Source of the DNA: Smittium culicis
Lineage: Eukaryota > Kickxellomycota > Harpellomycetes > Harpellales > Legeriomycetaceae
DNA length: 23,403 nt
Direction: 5' to 3'
Assembly: GCA_001970855.1 (NCBI GenBank)
Contig: LSSN01000558.1
Coordinates: 1-23,403, forward strand
The position numbers and the translations under genes are program-made. Below, one piece after another: positions 10,541-21,989 of this stretch (positions are counted from its first letter, which is position 1; every line of letters begins with the position of its first letter). A model generated the notes under the pieces. It made no database searches. It was not told the DNA's origin and worked only from the letters and a program-made list of their open reading frames with translations.

Positions 10541-10627
10541 ATATTTTATATTGAAAAAGAAAAAAAATAAATAGTGAAAGAGCAAAAAGCTGGAATATAA
10601 TAGATGCTAAATGGAGAGAAAAAAAGA

Positions 10628-13496
10628 TTATTTCTGTTTGCTAGAGGTATCGTTTCCACGAAAGATAGTAGTGTAAGGAAGTGGCAATCCGATTCCGCTT
10701 CTTGGGCTCTGCCCAAGGTGTCTGTATTTATACTTTACTAACGTTGGCCAGTTTAGAAAATAGTCTGTAATTTTGAGGGATACAAAGCTGGTCAAGATTA
10801 CAAAAAAAAAGAAAGAGATAAAGGAGGATACAAATGCTATGAGGAAAGATGAAATAGGAGAATAGTCATTTCTTCGAAGAAATATCGATACGGAGATGAA
10901 AACAGTTATTATGTAAATCACCGGGATCTACAAGGCAAAAATCAAATTTCAATTAAATAACTTTTAATAATCGGTAGAAATGAGATGTTAATTAAAAATG
11001 ATGAAAATGGAATAGTAATAAACTTTACATATTTTTTTATTTGGTATATGTTTCTTGAAGAATGGTCCCCATTAGATACTTTAAATTCACCCAGAAATAA
11101 ATCGATTGAATCCTAAATTATTAAAAATTTTTATTTGTGATTAATATACTTAATATAAGTAAAATAAAATACCTGTCTATCTCCATCAAAGTAATTGTTA
11201 TATACAAATCTTTCAATTGAATTAGTCAGATCAGATAACATTCCTATTGCAGTCCGTTTACCAGTTCTATTAAAAATCAAATTGAAGTAAGAATTGGTAA
11301 GTAAAAAAAAAGCGAATCAGAAAGAGAACGAGATTAAAAAATCTAAATCTGTACAAAAAAAATATTTAATGAAGATAACCTTGTCAGGTCAGTTTTAAGG
11401 GCAGGTGTTCCAGCATAAGCCATGCTGATATAATCAGCGTTATCTGACCAAACATTTCTAAGTAAGTAAAATATTTGCGCATAATCTTCAATGCTTTCAC
11501 CTGGCGATAATATATTAAAGTGAACAAGTTCAGAATTTATCCAAAATATAGCTAATCCGAATTGCACAACGTTAGTTCGATCTAAGCAGTCCATACAATT
11601 TGTCCTTACAACACCCGTTTGTAGCTTCAGTAAAGAATTAGAATCAACACAAAATCTAAGCCCCCCAAAGGTGTTCAAATATTGAGATATTGAATTTGCA
11701 ACTAAATTTCCAATAGGGGCGGACTTATTTTTTTTTGATTCAGAATGAAAATCATAGTGGAAGTAAAAAATTGATGGTAAATTGTTATTCTTTACTTGTC
11801 TCTCAAATGCTATACCAACAGGCTTTTCATATTTTGCCTTGTCAACCAAGTTTACCATTAAAATAGAATCATAATTACTTATAAGCTTGAAAGCATGCTT
11901 TTTGAAAGCCTCGCTCTAAAGATAAAAAAGGTGTTTAAAAATAAGTTGGATGTCTGTATATATCAAAATTAAATTTAAAAAAAAGAAACTTTAAAGGTAA
12001 ATTATTTAGAAAGTTTGGGTTACGCTATTATTTTCGTCAATATAAAGTTTAGGTTTATATCGACCAGTTATTATTTGAGCAAATTTAATTGGAGCAGATC
12101 CTCTGATTTGAACGTAAGAAAGAATATAATTTTTAATTTCAGAGGAAGTATTTGAGCTATTGTTAATCATTATGCTCTCTCTTGCAGAAAATTCAAGAAT
12201 TTGTTCTGTTTCAGCAGAATTAGCAGCGTTTCCGTTGTCATCTAGGCCTCGATGAAAGTAGCGTGTTCCTAAAATTAAAAGTCAAAATAAATCGTAAGTT
12301 AAAATTAATAATGTTTATGTAAACCCGTTAATATAAGGAAATTGAACCTTGGTTGTATTTATTTCTACGGGTGATTAAGGTAATGGATACTTCGTGGTTA
12401 CTGATTGTAGATCTTTCGGTTTTAACAACTATAATTACCAATAGAAATCGAGTTATAAGAGCTTGAAATCTATAAAACTATAAATCATTATATTTTTGAT
12501 TTTTTTTTAAATTTTGAAATTACATACACCCGCTGATGATCGGAAGAATAAAGGGTTTTATCTAAATGGTATAAAAAACGAATGTGGTAAAGTTGGAAAG
12601 TATTATGTAAAATAGCATGGAAATAAAAGTTTGAGAATTATATAATGTAATAGTAGTTACATTAGGGGACTCAGCATAATACGATATTAGTCTTTCACAT
12701 AAGTAGCTATTGAAAAAGAAGTCATTATTTTTCTAAAAAGGCATAGATAATAATTATAAATACTGTCAGATATAGAAGCGATAAAGGTCATTAAAATGAT
12801 TAAAATGAAGTTACGTATATATCGCTTTCAGAATATTTTTCTGACTTTTGACGTTGGACTGAGTTTGTCAAATCGTAAGTGTACGAAAAAAAGAAGTTTT
12901 TAGAATCAATGTATGAGTTTAATGAACTCAGAAAATGGTTCTCTCTGCTTATCTATAGCAAAAATTTTGATAAAAGATACTAAGAATCTATTTAAGAGAA
13001 AAGAAAAATTTTTTTTAGCTGAACATTACCTGGCTATAACTCAAGAAGCCTCCTTCACCGATTTTTTCAATGGTTACTTTAGAAACTTTGTAAATTTCAT
13101 TGCCTGCGATAGAGCCTACCTTTTCGCGTTCGCTAATTATTATGATATAAAATCCTAAAAATAGAAAAATCAAAAGAACAAATCAATATGAATTTTTGCG
13201 AAAGTCTTTATAAATAAGTTTACCAGAAATTAGATTTATAATTCCAAAGAAGCCATATCCTCTAATTGTTTTTATTAAATTTCCCTTGTTCTCGATGAAA
13301 TCTAAAAAGAGGAAAGTGATTTTTATAATAAGTTGGGTGCAAATATGGAATTATATAATTAAACAAGCAAAATATCAGCAAAAGATAAAAAGGAACTTTA
13401 CCATGTAAACGAATAAACCCTAGACCATCAATATCCAAAGTGCGTGATTTTTCAGAGGATATGTTTTTTATAAGAGCCCGATCTTTATAAAACCAG
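10628..13496 (-). CDS. SAC1: Sac1-type phosphoinositide phosphatase, multi-exon
   Basis: An ER/Golgi membrane enzyme that dephosphorylates phosphatidylinositol monophosphates, mainly PI4P. Coding exons, minus strand: 13496-13402, 13301-13224, 13154-13030, 12952-12815, 12732-12661, 12561-12528, 12428-12348, 12268-12024, 11915-11380, 11266-11173, 11112-11029, 10927-10628. All phases agree and give 626 residues from the first Trp. Visible blocks: YGFFGIINLISGFYIIIISE, FFFSYTYDLTNSVQR, FILPIISGF, GTRYFHRGLDDNGNAAN, YVQIRGSAPIKF, and the catalytic RTNCMDCLDRTN (11606-11571; CX5R nucleophile near 11597). Then come YAGTPALKTDLTRTGKRT and RQDSIDLFLGEF. The last exon carries two membrane segments and NWPTLVKY, typical of Sac1 rather than synaptojanin or Fig4. 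The N-terminal codons are unresolved: no in-frame ATG precedes the first listed exon. Confidence 0.9.
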
Positions 13497-13605
13497 CTTT
13501 TATAGGGAATAGAAAATATATTTATAATAATATGAAGAAATTTAAAATATATGGTATATAGATGAAATTTTAAACTTACAATTGAAATAAAGTGTTATGT
13601 TTTCC

Positions 13606-15031
13606 CTACGTTTGTGATTGGTGAATTGTGTTAATAGCTGGTAATAAAAAAATTATAAAGTTCTAGCGGAATTAAGATAAATTTTACAAAATAAATATAT
13701 ACCATATTTAAAATATTGGTTTGGGGTTATATTTGAGGTGCGGCTATATCTGGAGTTAATGAAATAAGTTTGGCTAAACAAAAATTAACATTTGAACTAT
13801 AAATCTTTCTCGGTATAAACTATTAAAATCAAATATATACTTTTTTTATAGTTTTATCTAAGAACTAGGTTTGTGCGAACAGAAAAATCTATTGGCTGAA
13901 ATTGATGAAATTAGGCCAATCATAGCCTATATTTTAGCACTATATTTTAGCACTAAACTTTTTCCACTGTTTAGTAGACAAACTTGCAAGTAAAAAGCGC
14001 CGATTTTATTGTAATGATGATTTTCAGAGCTTAGTGGTTAGTTTCGCTAAACAACTAAAGTTTTTACACGACTGGGTATCAAATCTATTGGCTATGAAAT
14101 AGCCATTTGTACACTTGCGCATTAGCTAATATCAACTATTGGATAATTAATTTCCAAACGAGGTCCGTGTATGTCATTGGATATAAAATTTAAGACTTGG
14201 CCATTATCATACGCTTATAAGAATGAAAATGCTATGAATGCCACGTTTTAATAAGCAGTAGACTACTGAATCTAAGGCAGTATTTAAAGTCATAATATGC
14301 TAGTTCACCACGTAGCGCGTCATTATATTACCAGATATCCTAAAGACTTATTGATAAGTAAACACAAATCTATCAGCTATTTGATTTCGCATTATCATAT
14401 GTATAACTGATACTCAAACACAGCTGCAAATAAATATAAAAAATATAGTAGAAACAGTTGTGGGCTGAAAAATATCTTTAACACTTTCCCGCCCAAAACT
14501 CTTAAAAAAACCAAATTTATGATTCGTTTATGGTTTATAATGAAATCTATTATTTGCTGTTTTAATACAGTATACCAATATTTCTTATGGACTCAGAATT
14601 ATATTAAATAGGCTGAATGCATTTGACTATTTTGTAGACAAAAAATAGCGTATCACCCAAGAAAGGGCAAAAATGTTAAAGCCCTGCAAATTTTAAAAGG
14701 GCAATTATTGAGTAACATAATTTGAAAAATCGTTCATATTCCCCAGTCAAGTGACTCGTTTTTATTGGCCAAATTTAATAGAATGAGTCAATGCGCTATT
14801 TTTCAATATCTACTATTTTCTAAAAGCGAATTAAAAAGATACTTTCCTTAAAATCTAGTATAGCGTATTAGAGTAACAATAATATGCATTTCAAGGCTCT
14901 CCCATAGTGGTATAATAAAACAATCAAATTAATACAAATGTTTGTCTATTGTGTTTACATTAATTGAAACCCTTTTTCTCTCTTATCTTTTCCAGGAATT
15001 TGTACTCGTAATATTCTGTATCTATTTAATC
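13606..15031. promoter_or_regulatory. Divergent intergenic region between SAC1 and MCCC2
   Basis: About 1.4 kb without a gene between two genes pointing away from each other, so both promoters must lie here. No TATA box or known operator stands out in the AT-rich background. A 13-bp unit, TATATTTTAGCAC, is perfectly duplicated at 13928-13953. A short upstream reading frame (14938-14967, nine codons) begins out of frame 94 nt before the MCCC2 ATG. The SAC1 start codon may lie inside the SAC1 end of this region. Confidence 0.5.
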
Positions 15032-18024
15032 ATGTTTACTCCCCACTTATCTAAAACTAAGCTTCTTATCAAGCCAAAGTCATTAAGTCTGTTTATCAAA
15101 GCTAATACGAAGTTTAGTCTCGGTTTTTGCAACTCATTTTTGAGCCCACAGAAACGAAATGTTGGCTACATACCTGATTCTGATATCAACATAATCCAAA
15201 ATAGCATTGACAAGAGATCCTCGGAATTTATTGTATGATTCGTTTTCGTCTACGAATTTTCTTCTTTTAGCATATATTCATAGCTAAAAAATTTTGCTAA
15301 AAATCTTTATTTCTTCCATATATAATCCATTAAAATAGGAAAATCATGCTGTCATGCAATCGCTTATCAATGATTTAGATGAAAAAGTTAAAGAAATTTC
15401 GTTAGGTAAGTACTTTTTAATATCAAAATTCTAAATATTTATAAAATAAATAAATAAATCCTGGATTAAATAATGAGTTATAACATTTCAATTAAAAAAC
15501 TTTGAATGTTAAGGCGGTGGAGAAAAAGCCATCGCAAGACATCTATCAAGAAATAAGCTGTTACCAAGAGACAGGTACCTCTTCCCTAGTTTTATATTAC
15601 TGAACATATTTAAGAAAAAGCACAATATTTACAATCGCTATCTTCTAATTTTATTTTCTTAGGATTAAAAGGCTACTTGACGTTGGGTAACATACAATTT
15701 CTTTAAATACTCTTCTATCCATTATTTACCTCAAAGTTATAACAAATTATGCAACTAATAGATCGCCCTTCCTCGAATTTTCTCAGTTTGCTGGCTATAA
15801 TCTATATGAAGATAAAGTGCCTGCTGGAGGCATTATTACCGGAATAGGAAAAGTCAATAGGTATCATCTTTTAATTGATATCAAGGATTTGATAGTGTTT
15901 TTATTAATTTCCATAACCTCTGCTTAATTTTCTTTCTACAGTAAAGAGTGTGTGATAGTCTGTAACGACCCCACTGTGAAGGTATGTTCATTTTTTTTAG
16001 ATTCGATGGGTATTTAGAGCCTTACACTTATTAGTACCGAATGTTCCTTATTAAACTACTTTAAAAATCACTTTTATAGGGTGGAACTTATTATCCGATC
16101 ACAGGTATGCACTAATTAAATTGTCTGAATTATATTGAAAATTGATTTGAATTTTTATAACTCTAAACTCATAGTTAAAAAGCATTTGAGAGCACAAGAA
16201 ATTGCTTCACAGAACAATCTTCCGTGTATATACCTGGGTAATATCATTGTTCTTATTATATCAATATAATCAAATGATAAATGCCTTAAACTTGGCTTTA
16301 TAATTATTTATGTATGTTTATCAAAAAATCTCATATTTCGAATAGTCGACTCTGGAGGCGCAAATTTACCCCACCAGAGTGAAGTCTTTCCGGACAGAGA
16401 GCATTTTGGAAGAATATTTTACAATCAGGTATTATATAATCACAATCTCATTATTCCAGACTTTTATTTTTAGATATTTACTTTTTAGCCATTGAAAAAT
16501 TGGCCTAGAAAATAATAGGATTTTTTATCAATATAAACTTCACTAATATGTAGGCAACAATGTCTGCAAAAGGAATACCGCAAATAGCTGTTGTTTTGGG
16601 ATCTTGTACTGCTGGTGGCGCTTACGTCCCAGCCATGGCTGATGAAAGTATAATAGTAAAAAATCAAGGAACTGTGTTTCTAGGCGGACCCCCACTCGTT
16701 AAGGCAGCAACTGGTGAAGTGGTGTTAGCTGAGGATTTAGGCGGTGCTGATCTCCACTGTAAGTTAAAAACAATTCAATTTGCATTGTATTAGCATATGA
16801 ACCTTTTATTGTTTGGATCAATTGGTTTTTTTTAAAAATATCAAAATCAGTATCTATCTTTATGAAATTTCTATTGTAGGTAGAAGATCAGGTGTAACCG
16901 ATCATTATGCTCAGAATGACGAACACGCTTTGGCAATAGCAAGAAATATAGTATCCACATTAAACATCAAAAAATCTGTATCTGTAAGTAAAATTGTAAA
17001 TTAATATCATTTTGTCATTATTTTTGTTAAAATCCCTACAAGAATTATGGAATATACATTGTTACACTTCAACTCATTCGAATTACCAATTTATCAAAAA
17101 TTTTCCCCCTTTTAAACAACAACATAGCTTGATGTAACTGATCCAATGGAGCCTTTATATAGTTCAGATGACTTTGGAGGCATCGTAGGCGGTAACTTGA
17201 GAAAAACGTTTGATGTTAGACAAGTAATAGCTAGGTTAGTAGATGGTAGCAAGTTCCAAGAGTTTAAAAAGTTGTATGGAACAACTTTAGTAACAGGTAT
17301 TCAGTTCACAGTTTTTTCATAAACTTATTATTTAATTATTCAAAAACGATTACTTATTCATAAGTTTATGATTTTCTAAGAGATAATATATTATTTAATT
17401 TTAGGATTTGCAAATCTTTATGGTTATCCTGTCGGAATAGTAGCAAACAATGGAATACTGTTTTCGGAATCTGCACTGAAAGGGGCTCATTTTATACAAC
17501 TATGCTCAAAGCGCAAAATTCCTCTGATATTCTTGCAAAACATCACAGGATTTATGGTTGGGTCAGATGCGGAGGCAAATGGTATAGCTAAAAATGGTGC
17601 AAAATTAGTAACAGCTGTATCATGTGCGCAAGTACCAAAATTCACTGTCATTATTGGAGGTAGTTTTGGGGCAGGTAATTATGGAATGTGTGGACGAGCA
17701 TATTCACCTCGAATGCTATACATGTGGCCCAATTCACGGATTTCAGTTATGGGAGGCGAGCAAGCTGCTGGAGTGCTAGCGCAGGTAAAGATGGACAATT
17801 TTGAGCGTATCGGAAAGGTGTGGGAGACTAGTGAATCTGATAAATTCAAGGATGAAATTATTAAAAAGTATGAACACGAGGGTCACCCTTATTTCTCTTC
17901 AGCGAGGTTATGGGACGACGGAATAATTAATCCCAAAGACACTAGGAAAGTTCTCGGGCTAAGTCTTTCAGCAGCTTTGAATTCGCCTATTGAAGCAGAC
18001 CAGTTTGGTATTTTCAGAATGTAA
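15032..18024 (+). CDS. MCCC2: Methylcrotonoyl-CoA carboxylase beta chain, mitochondrial
   Basis: Carboxyltransferase subunit of 3-methylcrotonoyl-CoA carboxylase. It moves CO2 from biotin on the alpha subunit to 3-methylcrotonyl-CoA in mitochondrial leucine breakdown. Exons: 15032-15232, 15339-15405, 15514-15574, 15663-15686, 15762-15860, 15942-15981, 16080-16104, 16175-16237, 16346-16428, 16554-16758, 16880-16983, 17128-17296, 17405-18024. All 12 introns are GTA...AG and phases agree, giving 586 aa (human about 563). The first ATG opens a Lys-rich presequence without acidic residues (about 1-35), typical of mitochondrial import. Conserved blocks: [69 protein letters not shown] (237-252), QNITGFMVG (425-433), [19 protein letters not shown] (465-483), and FGIFRM at the C terminus. 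All the key Gly-rich blocks are intact. Acetyl/propionyl-CoA carboxylases lack the FGIFRM-type ending. Confidence 0.97.
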
Positions 18025-18175
18025 TTTCTTATAAGTAGTGGTTTTTATCCATATATATAGTATTTTAACATTGAATTAGTGTTTAGCTATTTTCAAAATT
18101 TTCAAAATTTTTTTGGTTAATGTAATTTTTAAAGTACGTTAAGTTTTGAAAATGAACGAATAGTGTGTAATGTCA

Positions 18176-18181
18176 AATAAA
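18176..18181 (+). terminator. Candidate polyadenylation signal for MCCC2
   Basis: AATAAA about 150 nt after the MCCC2 stop codon; supported by position only. Confidence 0.4.
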
Positions 18182-18331
18182 TTATATGTTGAGGTAGTTT
18201 TATTTTTAATACATCGATTCTAATATACTAACAATTTACGTGCATACTAATTAAAAGGAAATAAAAAAGGAAAATAAAATATTGAATATAAATAAAAGAA
18301 TATACATAGTATAAAATCGTGCAAAAGAATT

Positions 18332-18337
18332 TTTATT
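18332..18337 (-). terminator. Candidate polyadenylation signal for ZMAT2
   Basis: AATAAA on the minus strand, about 155 nt beyond the ZMAT2 stop. Another AATAAA overlaps the stop codon itself (18496-18491) but would leave no 3' UTR. Confidence 0.35.
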
Positions 18338-18491
18338 CAAAAGATGCTAATAAAGGAGTAGTTGATTTATACAATTTTCATTTTTGAAAGTGTATCAAGG
18401 TTTAGGCGGAATTGAAGATTGAATAATACATACAAAAATTGCGATTTAGAATACATACACGGAGTGGATAGCTGAAGCTGAAGCGAGTAGT

Positions 18492-19348
18492 TTATTTTTT
18501 AGAGGAGCCAAATCCACCAAATCTTAAAAAAGAAAATAAAGAATGAAGGCAGAATAAGTGCGAGTTGAAGAAAAAAAAAGGAAAAAAATTGGTATATAAG
18601 ACAAAATAAAAAGTGAAAGAGAGTTAATCAAGATGGCCTGAAATAAAGATATCACGTATATAAAATGCAATTACCCCATAATCGAGCTAATTTCAGTTTG
18701 TTCGGCGTTTTCAGCTTGGGCATTTTTAGAGGATAATTTTTTGAGTTCTTGCTGACGTTTTTTCTTTTTAGCGAGTTTTAGTTCATTTTCGAGCTTTGTA
18801 TTGTTTATGCTGGCTTCAAAGTCGTATTCAGGTTTAGCTTCTTTTTCAGATATTTTTTTTTTCATGGCAGCGAGTTTAGCTCTGACGTCAGAGATGGAGT
18901 CTCTGCTCGTTTTTAAGGACATATTGAGTTTTTCCAAGTGTTTCTTGCCGTTGATGTGGTCGAGGTACGATATGCTGTCTTTGATCGTTACATCGCATGT
19001 TTTGCAGTAGTAACCGGGCTGTTTAGCGGCTATACTGGACGATTGGACGACTTGGACTTTGCCCAGCATTCCAGATAGGTTGACTCTCTCCTCACGCGAC
19101 TTGAGTGTCTCCAGATCTTTCTTGACCTTTTTTTCAGCATCGGGCTGGTCGTCTTTACCTTTACTACGCCTCTTTTTCGAATTAGATGATGCTGGGTCGT
19201 TGTCGCTATTGCTACCTGAGTCTTCATCGCCTGTTTTGAGGCGCCTCGAGCGCTCTCGTGCGCGCTTTTCATATTCTTCTTTGTCCCATGTTCTGCGGAA
19301 CGAAGTTTCGTTTTTGTCGGTTTTATAGTAGCCCTTATTTTCGCTCAT
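18492..19348 (-). CDS. ZMAT2: ZMAT2/Snu23-like spliceosomal zinc-finger protein
   Basis: Orthologue of human ZMAT2 and yeast Snu23, a U4/U6.U5 tri-snRNP/B-complex protein acting near the 5' splice site in the nucleus. Coding exons are 19348-18675 and 18522-18492 (234 aa). The N terminus has the conserved FRRTWDKEEYEKRA block (18-31). A Ser/Asp/Lys-rich insert spans about 38-85. LGKVQVV follows, then a matrin/U1-type C2H2 finger, YYCKTCDVTIKDSISYLDHI (113-132), with zinc ligands C115, C118, H131 and H137 and the usual NGKKH. A charged helical C terminus follows. The open frame alone would stop after SSIMG. Splicing at GGGTAATT to an acceptor at 18524-18523 restores MGFGGFGSSKK, matching the family ending MGFxGFGSxKK. 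The intron is 152 nt. The QPGYYC sequence resembles fungal members. Confidence 0.93.
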
Positions 19349-20716
19349 TGTGTATACATGTAATATTTGATTTTGATTCTTGAATGATTTTGAATTTATT
19401 TACTGGATAAAAATTTCTTAGTAATCTTAATTCTGAATGATTTTAATTTACATTACTTGATAGCAAAAAGCAGCAAGTATCTAGATTTCAATTCTTTTTC
19501 GGCTACTACTAATAAAGTATCGTAAATAGTAATAAGTACTTACAACTTGCGTTTTTTTATGATCTGATTCAAAAGTTAAATATGAATAAACAAAGCTATG
19601 GATAGTCAGCATTGCAATGTATGCTAGGGCTTGAACTTCTATTGGTACGCTGGCGTTGGTAATTACGCTTTTATTTACTTTTCTATATTGGAGATTCTGA
19701 TCAAAGAAATCACTTTATTGCAGCTTATAGTTATTGGGCTAATTATTATAAATATATAATTATTATTGGCGGAATTTGCAATGTATTTCCATTATTATTT
19801 ATACCTGAAATTATTATTTGCTTAAAAAAACACTAGATTTTATTTACTGGATATTAATTAAATATGAAATTTCATACGCTTAACTCTTTGTGCATAAAGA
19901 TGGTCTCTTAGATAATACAAAATATTGGCTTATTTAAATGATCTCAGCAAATGGTTAAATAACTTTTTATTCACTAGCGAATCGTTAAATTCTTCTTTTT
20001 TTTTTAAGCGTTAAACTGGAGAGAGTAAAAAAGATTTATACTATAACGATTGGGCCGTTGTAGATATTTCAAAAATTTGAGTTTAGCCAAGTAACCGCAA
20101 TTAATTCAATATTTTGAATGATGTTTGACGAAGGATATTAGCGCTGTTCATAATTATTAATCGGCAGAATATGATTGGGCTAAAAGGATTAGGTCTGATT
20201 GGGATAGAGAAATAATATCTTTGACCCTTTTAATTTGGTAAAAGCTTTTAGCCATGAGAGCTTTAAATATATTAGAATAATTTGTTGAGTGAGTATTTAT
20301 ATCAGCTCGCCAATTATAAAGGCAAGAAAATAATGAATAGCCAGTAGTTTACAGTATAGTATATAGTTTATTTTTCCTGAGGCCTTTATTTACTACCGCC
20401 TCAGCTACTAATAAAATTTCTTTAATTGCTATCAAATAGCCTTTATATCTTCTTGTATTCAAAAACAGTACCTGTTTTCACCCCTCTACTTTCAAATCAG
20501 TATTAAAGCAAATCAATAAAATTTCCAGAAAATCTAGAAAATTAATTTTATTTTACTAATATCAATATTATAAAACGAAGTCCCTTATCTAAACATAATC
20601 ATTAACAGTTTAAAGAAAATAGGGAGAACAATAACGCCAAAAAATTCTTCGAAAGTCACACAAATCACAAGTTACTTAATTCAGCAAAATCAACTATAAG
20701 TTACATAAAAATTATA
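19349..20716. promoter_or_regulatory. Divergent intergenic region between ZMAT2 and SFT2
   Basis: About 1.37 kb with no supported gene, containing the upstream regions of two divergent genes. No promoter element can be separated from the AT-rich background. No RNA gene was seen. Confidence 0.5.
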
Positions 20717-21989
20717 ATGTCATCCTTAATGCAAGGTTTAGGTAGCTTAAAAACATCCCAAGGTAGATATTCTAACGTACCCGGCGATCAATCAGGTTCG
20801 AATTCGGGCATAGAATCTACTGGTTTCTTTTCAAGCATAGCCGATGGCGCAGCTAGCATAGCCAACAATGCACGAAGTCGCGTTGAGAATTTTTCATTTA
20901 CAGGAAACTCTGATCCAAATAATACTCAAAACCAACCTGAATGGCTTGGCCTCACAATGTTTCAGGTACTTTTTTTTTCTATCTTATTTTCTTATATAAT
21001 AAAACGCAGCAATATTCACCATAGTAGATATATTTCTAATTATTTTTTCGTACTTTTACTGTGGCCCTTAGAGATGGGTTGGTGGTATAGGATTCGGTTT
21101 GATGGCTGCGTTTTGTTTCATGATGGTATCATTTTAGCTAATACTTTATTCATTTTAATTTTTAATTTAATTACCTATTAAAATTATATTTATGTTTTTT
21201 TTACTCTCAAAAGTACTAATTGATTGTTTTTTTTCATTTTAAAATATTTTAATACTAAATTTTATTTCTTTTAGTCACTTATGGCACTCCCATTTGTAGT
21301 TTTAACACCTTCTAAATTTGCTACCAGCTTCTCCCTAGGAAATCTGATGATTGTTTTAGCGTAAGTTACATTCCAATTACTAAGCACCCTATAAATTCAA
21401 GCTCTCTTTTTGCTTCAATGACTTTCTTTTCTATTTATGTTAGCTGTAAACAATAATATTATATTACTATAAATATCTTCATTAGAATCTCCCTACTTAA
21501 TGGACCAAGAGCTCACTTTTATCACTTAATTTCAAAAGATCGTCGCCTGTTTGCATCTTTCTATGTAGGATCTATTATCCTTACTCTGTACTTTTCGATT
21601 GTGGTAACTTATTCTTTTTACTTTTAAATGAAAATCCTTTTAATTTTTGTTAGTTTTCCTTATTTTTTTTTGTCAAAATTTAAATTATATTGTTTCACCT
21701 TTTTTATAGAGCAAATCGTACATTTTCACGCTATTGTTTTCAGTTTTGCAGGTTTTTTCATTGGTAAAGTAAGTGTTTTTATTATTATTTCAAAGTATAT
21801 TATTTCAGTAACCGCGCTACTCTTTTCTTACGTTTATATCTTATCACACGCCAAAATTTTTAAATCTATAATAATTACTACCTATTAAACTTATTTAGAT
21901 ATATAGTCTCATACTTTCCAGGAGGAGGAAGCAATATAATGAGCACCGCTTCAAGCATGACTCGAATGGGATCAGTACTCCCTTTTTAA
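20717..21989 (+). CDS. SFT2: Sft2-like Golgi vesicle transport protein
   Basis: A four-span membrane protein of the Golgi/endosome, implicated in yeast in retrograde traffic and fusion with the Golgi (genetic link to the SNARE Sed5). Exons: 20717-20965, 21072-21125, 21275-21360, 21486-21603, 21710-21768, 21899-21989. Introns are GTA...TAG, phases agree, and the product is 218 aa (yeast Sft2 about 215). Residues 1-80 are a polar Ser/Asn/Gly-rich cytosolic tail. Membrane segments lie at about 86-110, 116-135, 149-170 and 173-194. The loop LLNGPRAHFYHLISKDRRLF matches the family GPxxHLKHLxxKERLPF block, and SYFPGGGSN matches the conserved end of TM4. The tail SMTRMGSVLPF resembles fungal members. 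A Lys encoded across the last splice junction sits inside TM4 where Trp is usual. Confidence 0.92.

Larger units (their letters stand above)
18025..18491. other. Convergent 3' intergenic region
   Basis: About 470 bp between the stops of MCCC2 (plus) and ZMAT2 (minus), holding both 3' UTRs. Candidate poly-A signals are listed separately. No other feature is seen. Confidence 0.6.

Noticed and set aside
12913..13158. Open frame of 81 codons, plus strand
   Set aside because: Covers two SAC1 exons and their intron on the opposite strand; the SAC1 reading explains the sequence.
14942..15031. Upstream extension of MCCC2 exon 1
   Set aside because: It begins at TTG, is hydrophobic with acidic residues, and the ATG at 15032 gives a typical mitochondrial presequence.
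16485..16667. Open frame on the minus strand
   Set aside because: Antisense of the conserved MCCC2 exon 10.
18801..19328. Three open frames overlapping ZMAT2 in other frames
   Set aside because: Shadows of the ZMAT2 coding exon, whose zinc finger and conserved blocks identify the true frame.
21628..21888. Open frame of 86 codons, plus strand
   Set aside because: Spans intron 4, exon 5 and intron 5 of SFT2 in the wrong frame.
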